Positions 5,664 to 5,729 of a stretch of DNA of 5,729 nucleotides are shown here, piece after piece. Under the pieces are notes generated by a model. The model was not told the origin of the DNA. It made no database searches and was given only the letters and a program-made list of their open reading frames with translations. Every line of letters starts with the position of its first letter. Within the stretch, counting starts at the first letter, position 1. Both the position numbers and the translations under genes were made by a program. The DNA comes from Pedosphaera sp. (GTDB lineage Bacteria > Verrucomicrobiota > Verrucomicrobiae > Limisphaerales > Pedosphaeraceae), in contig JAQGPB010000321.1 in NCBI GenBank assembly GCA_028293265.1, positions 1 to 5,729 on the forward strand, written 5' to 3'.

Positions 5664-5729
5664 TCTTCGGCTTCATTTGCGGGAACAGGATGACGTCGCG
5701 GATGCTTTCCTGGCCGAGGAGCATCATGC
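5659..5729 (-). CDS. lysS: Lysyl-tRNA synthetase, C-terminal 22 codons, rest outside window
   Basis: On the minus strand the last 22 codons before TAG (5661-5659) read MMLLGQESIRDVILFPQMKP followed by KM. SIRDVILFPQM is the motif 3 tail at the very end of class II lysyl-tRNA synthetases, which normally end in 'GIDRLVMLL...SIRDVILFPxMKP'. The enzyme charges tRNA-Lys with lysine in the cytoplasm. Aspartyl-tRNA synthetase ends similarly but usually reads SIRDVIAFPK, so LysS is preferred. The gene continues past the right edge. Its final Met codon and stop fall at the right arm of the palindromic repeat, so the repeat has set or replaced the original terminus. It is convergent with the lipoprotein gene. 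Confidence 0.85.
   Translation of the reverse strand, partial: MMLLGQESIRDVILFPQMKPKM

Noticed and set aside
1..5729. CRISPR arrays, tRNA or rRNA genes, insertion sequences, phage genes
   Set aside because: No spaced direct repeats of CRISPR size, no tRNA cloverleaf with the conserved T-loop (the 5612-5663 structure has only two arms and lacks TTCGA), and no transposase- or phage-like frames were seen.

Overview
The window looks like a chromosomal piece of a moderately GC-rich Gram-negative bacterium. The gene set is ordinary housekeeping and envelope-stress genes. Small palindromic or iterated repeats sit in three separate places, and several genes lack a clear Shine-Dalgarno sequence. From the protein flavour and the repeat types I would place it in the Verrucomicrobiota, perhaps near the Pedosphaera group. 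That placement is inference from memory and was not tested by any search.

Left part (1-2570, plus strand): the 3' end of an alpha-glucan (glycogen) phosphorylase gene, then about 200 bp that appear to hold a decayed type II toxin-antitoxin module. This remnant is an antitoxin-like segment joined to an out-of-frame RelE/ParE-like toxin tail. The 23S rRNA methyltransferase gene rlmN follows, and 15 bp later comes hisH, the glutaminase subunit of imidazole glycerol phosphate synthase. The rlmN reading frame is open upstream through the toxin-antitoxin remnant, so an automatic caller would probably give RlmN a spurious 91-residue N-terminal extension. The RlmN coding sequence also carries a perfect 14-bp tandem duplication in a variable loop.

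Middle part (2571-3458): a 178-bp spacer with a plausible sigma70-type promoter, a manganese-type superoxide dismutase gene, and a strong rho-independent terminator between it and the convergent htrA/degP gene.

Right part (3459-5729): a two-PDZ HtrA/DegP-type serine protease on the minus strand, and a 207-bp divergent control region with a 9-bp-arm inverted repeat and an iterated CCAAGC element. A small Met/Pro/His-rich lipoprotein gene follows on the plus strand, then a 52-bp palindromic repeat that folds as a perfect three-way junction. The last 22 codons of lysS (minus strand) run off the right edge, and their stop codon lies inside the palindromic repeat.

Nothing here is a clearly new multi-gene system. 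The most informative items are the decayed toxin-antitoxin module that distorts the rlmN start, the three-way-junction repeat supplying the lysS stop, the repeat inside RlmN, and the unrecognised metal-ligand-rich lipoprotein divergent from degP.
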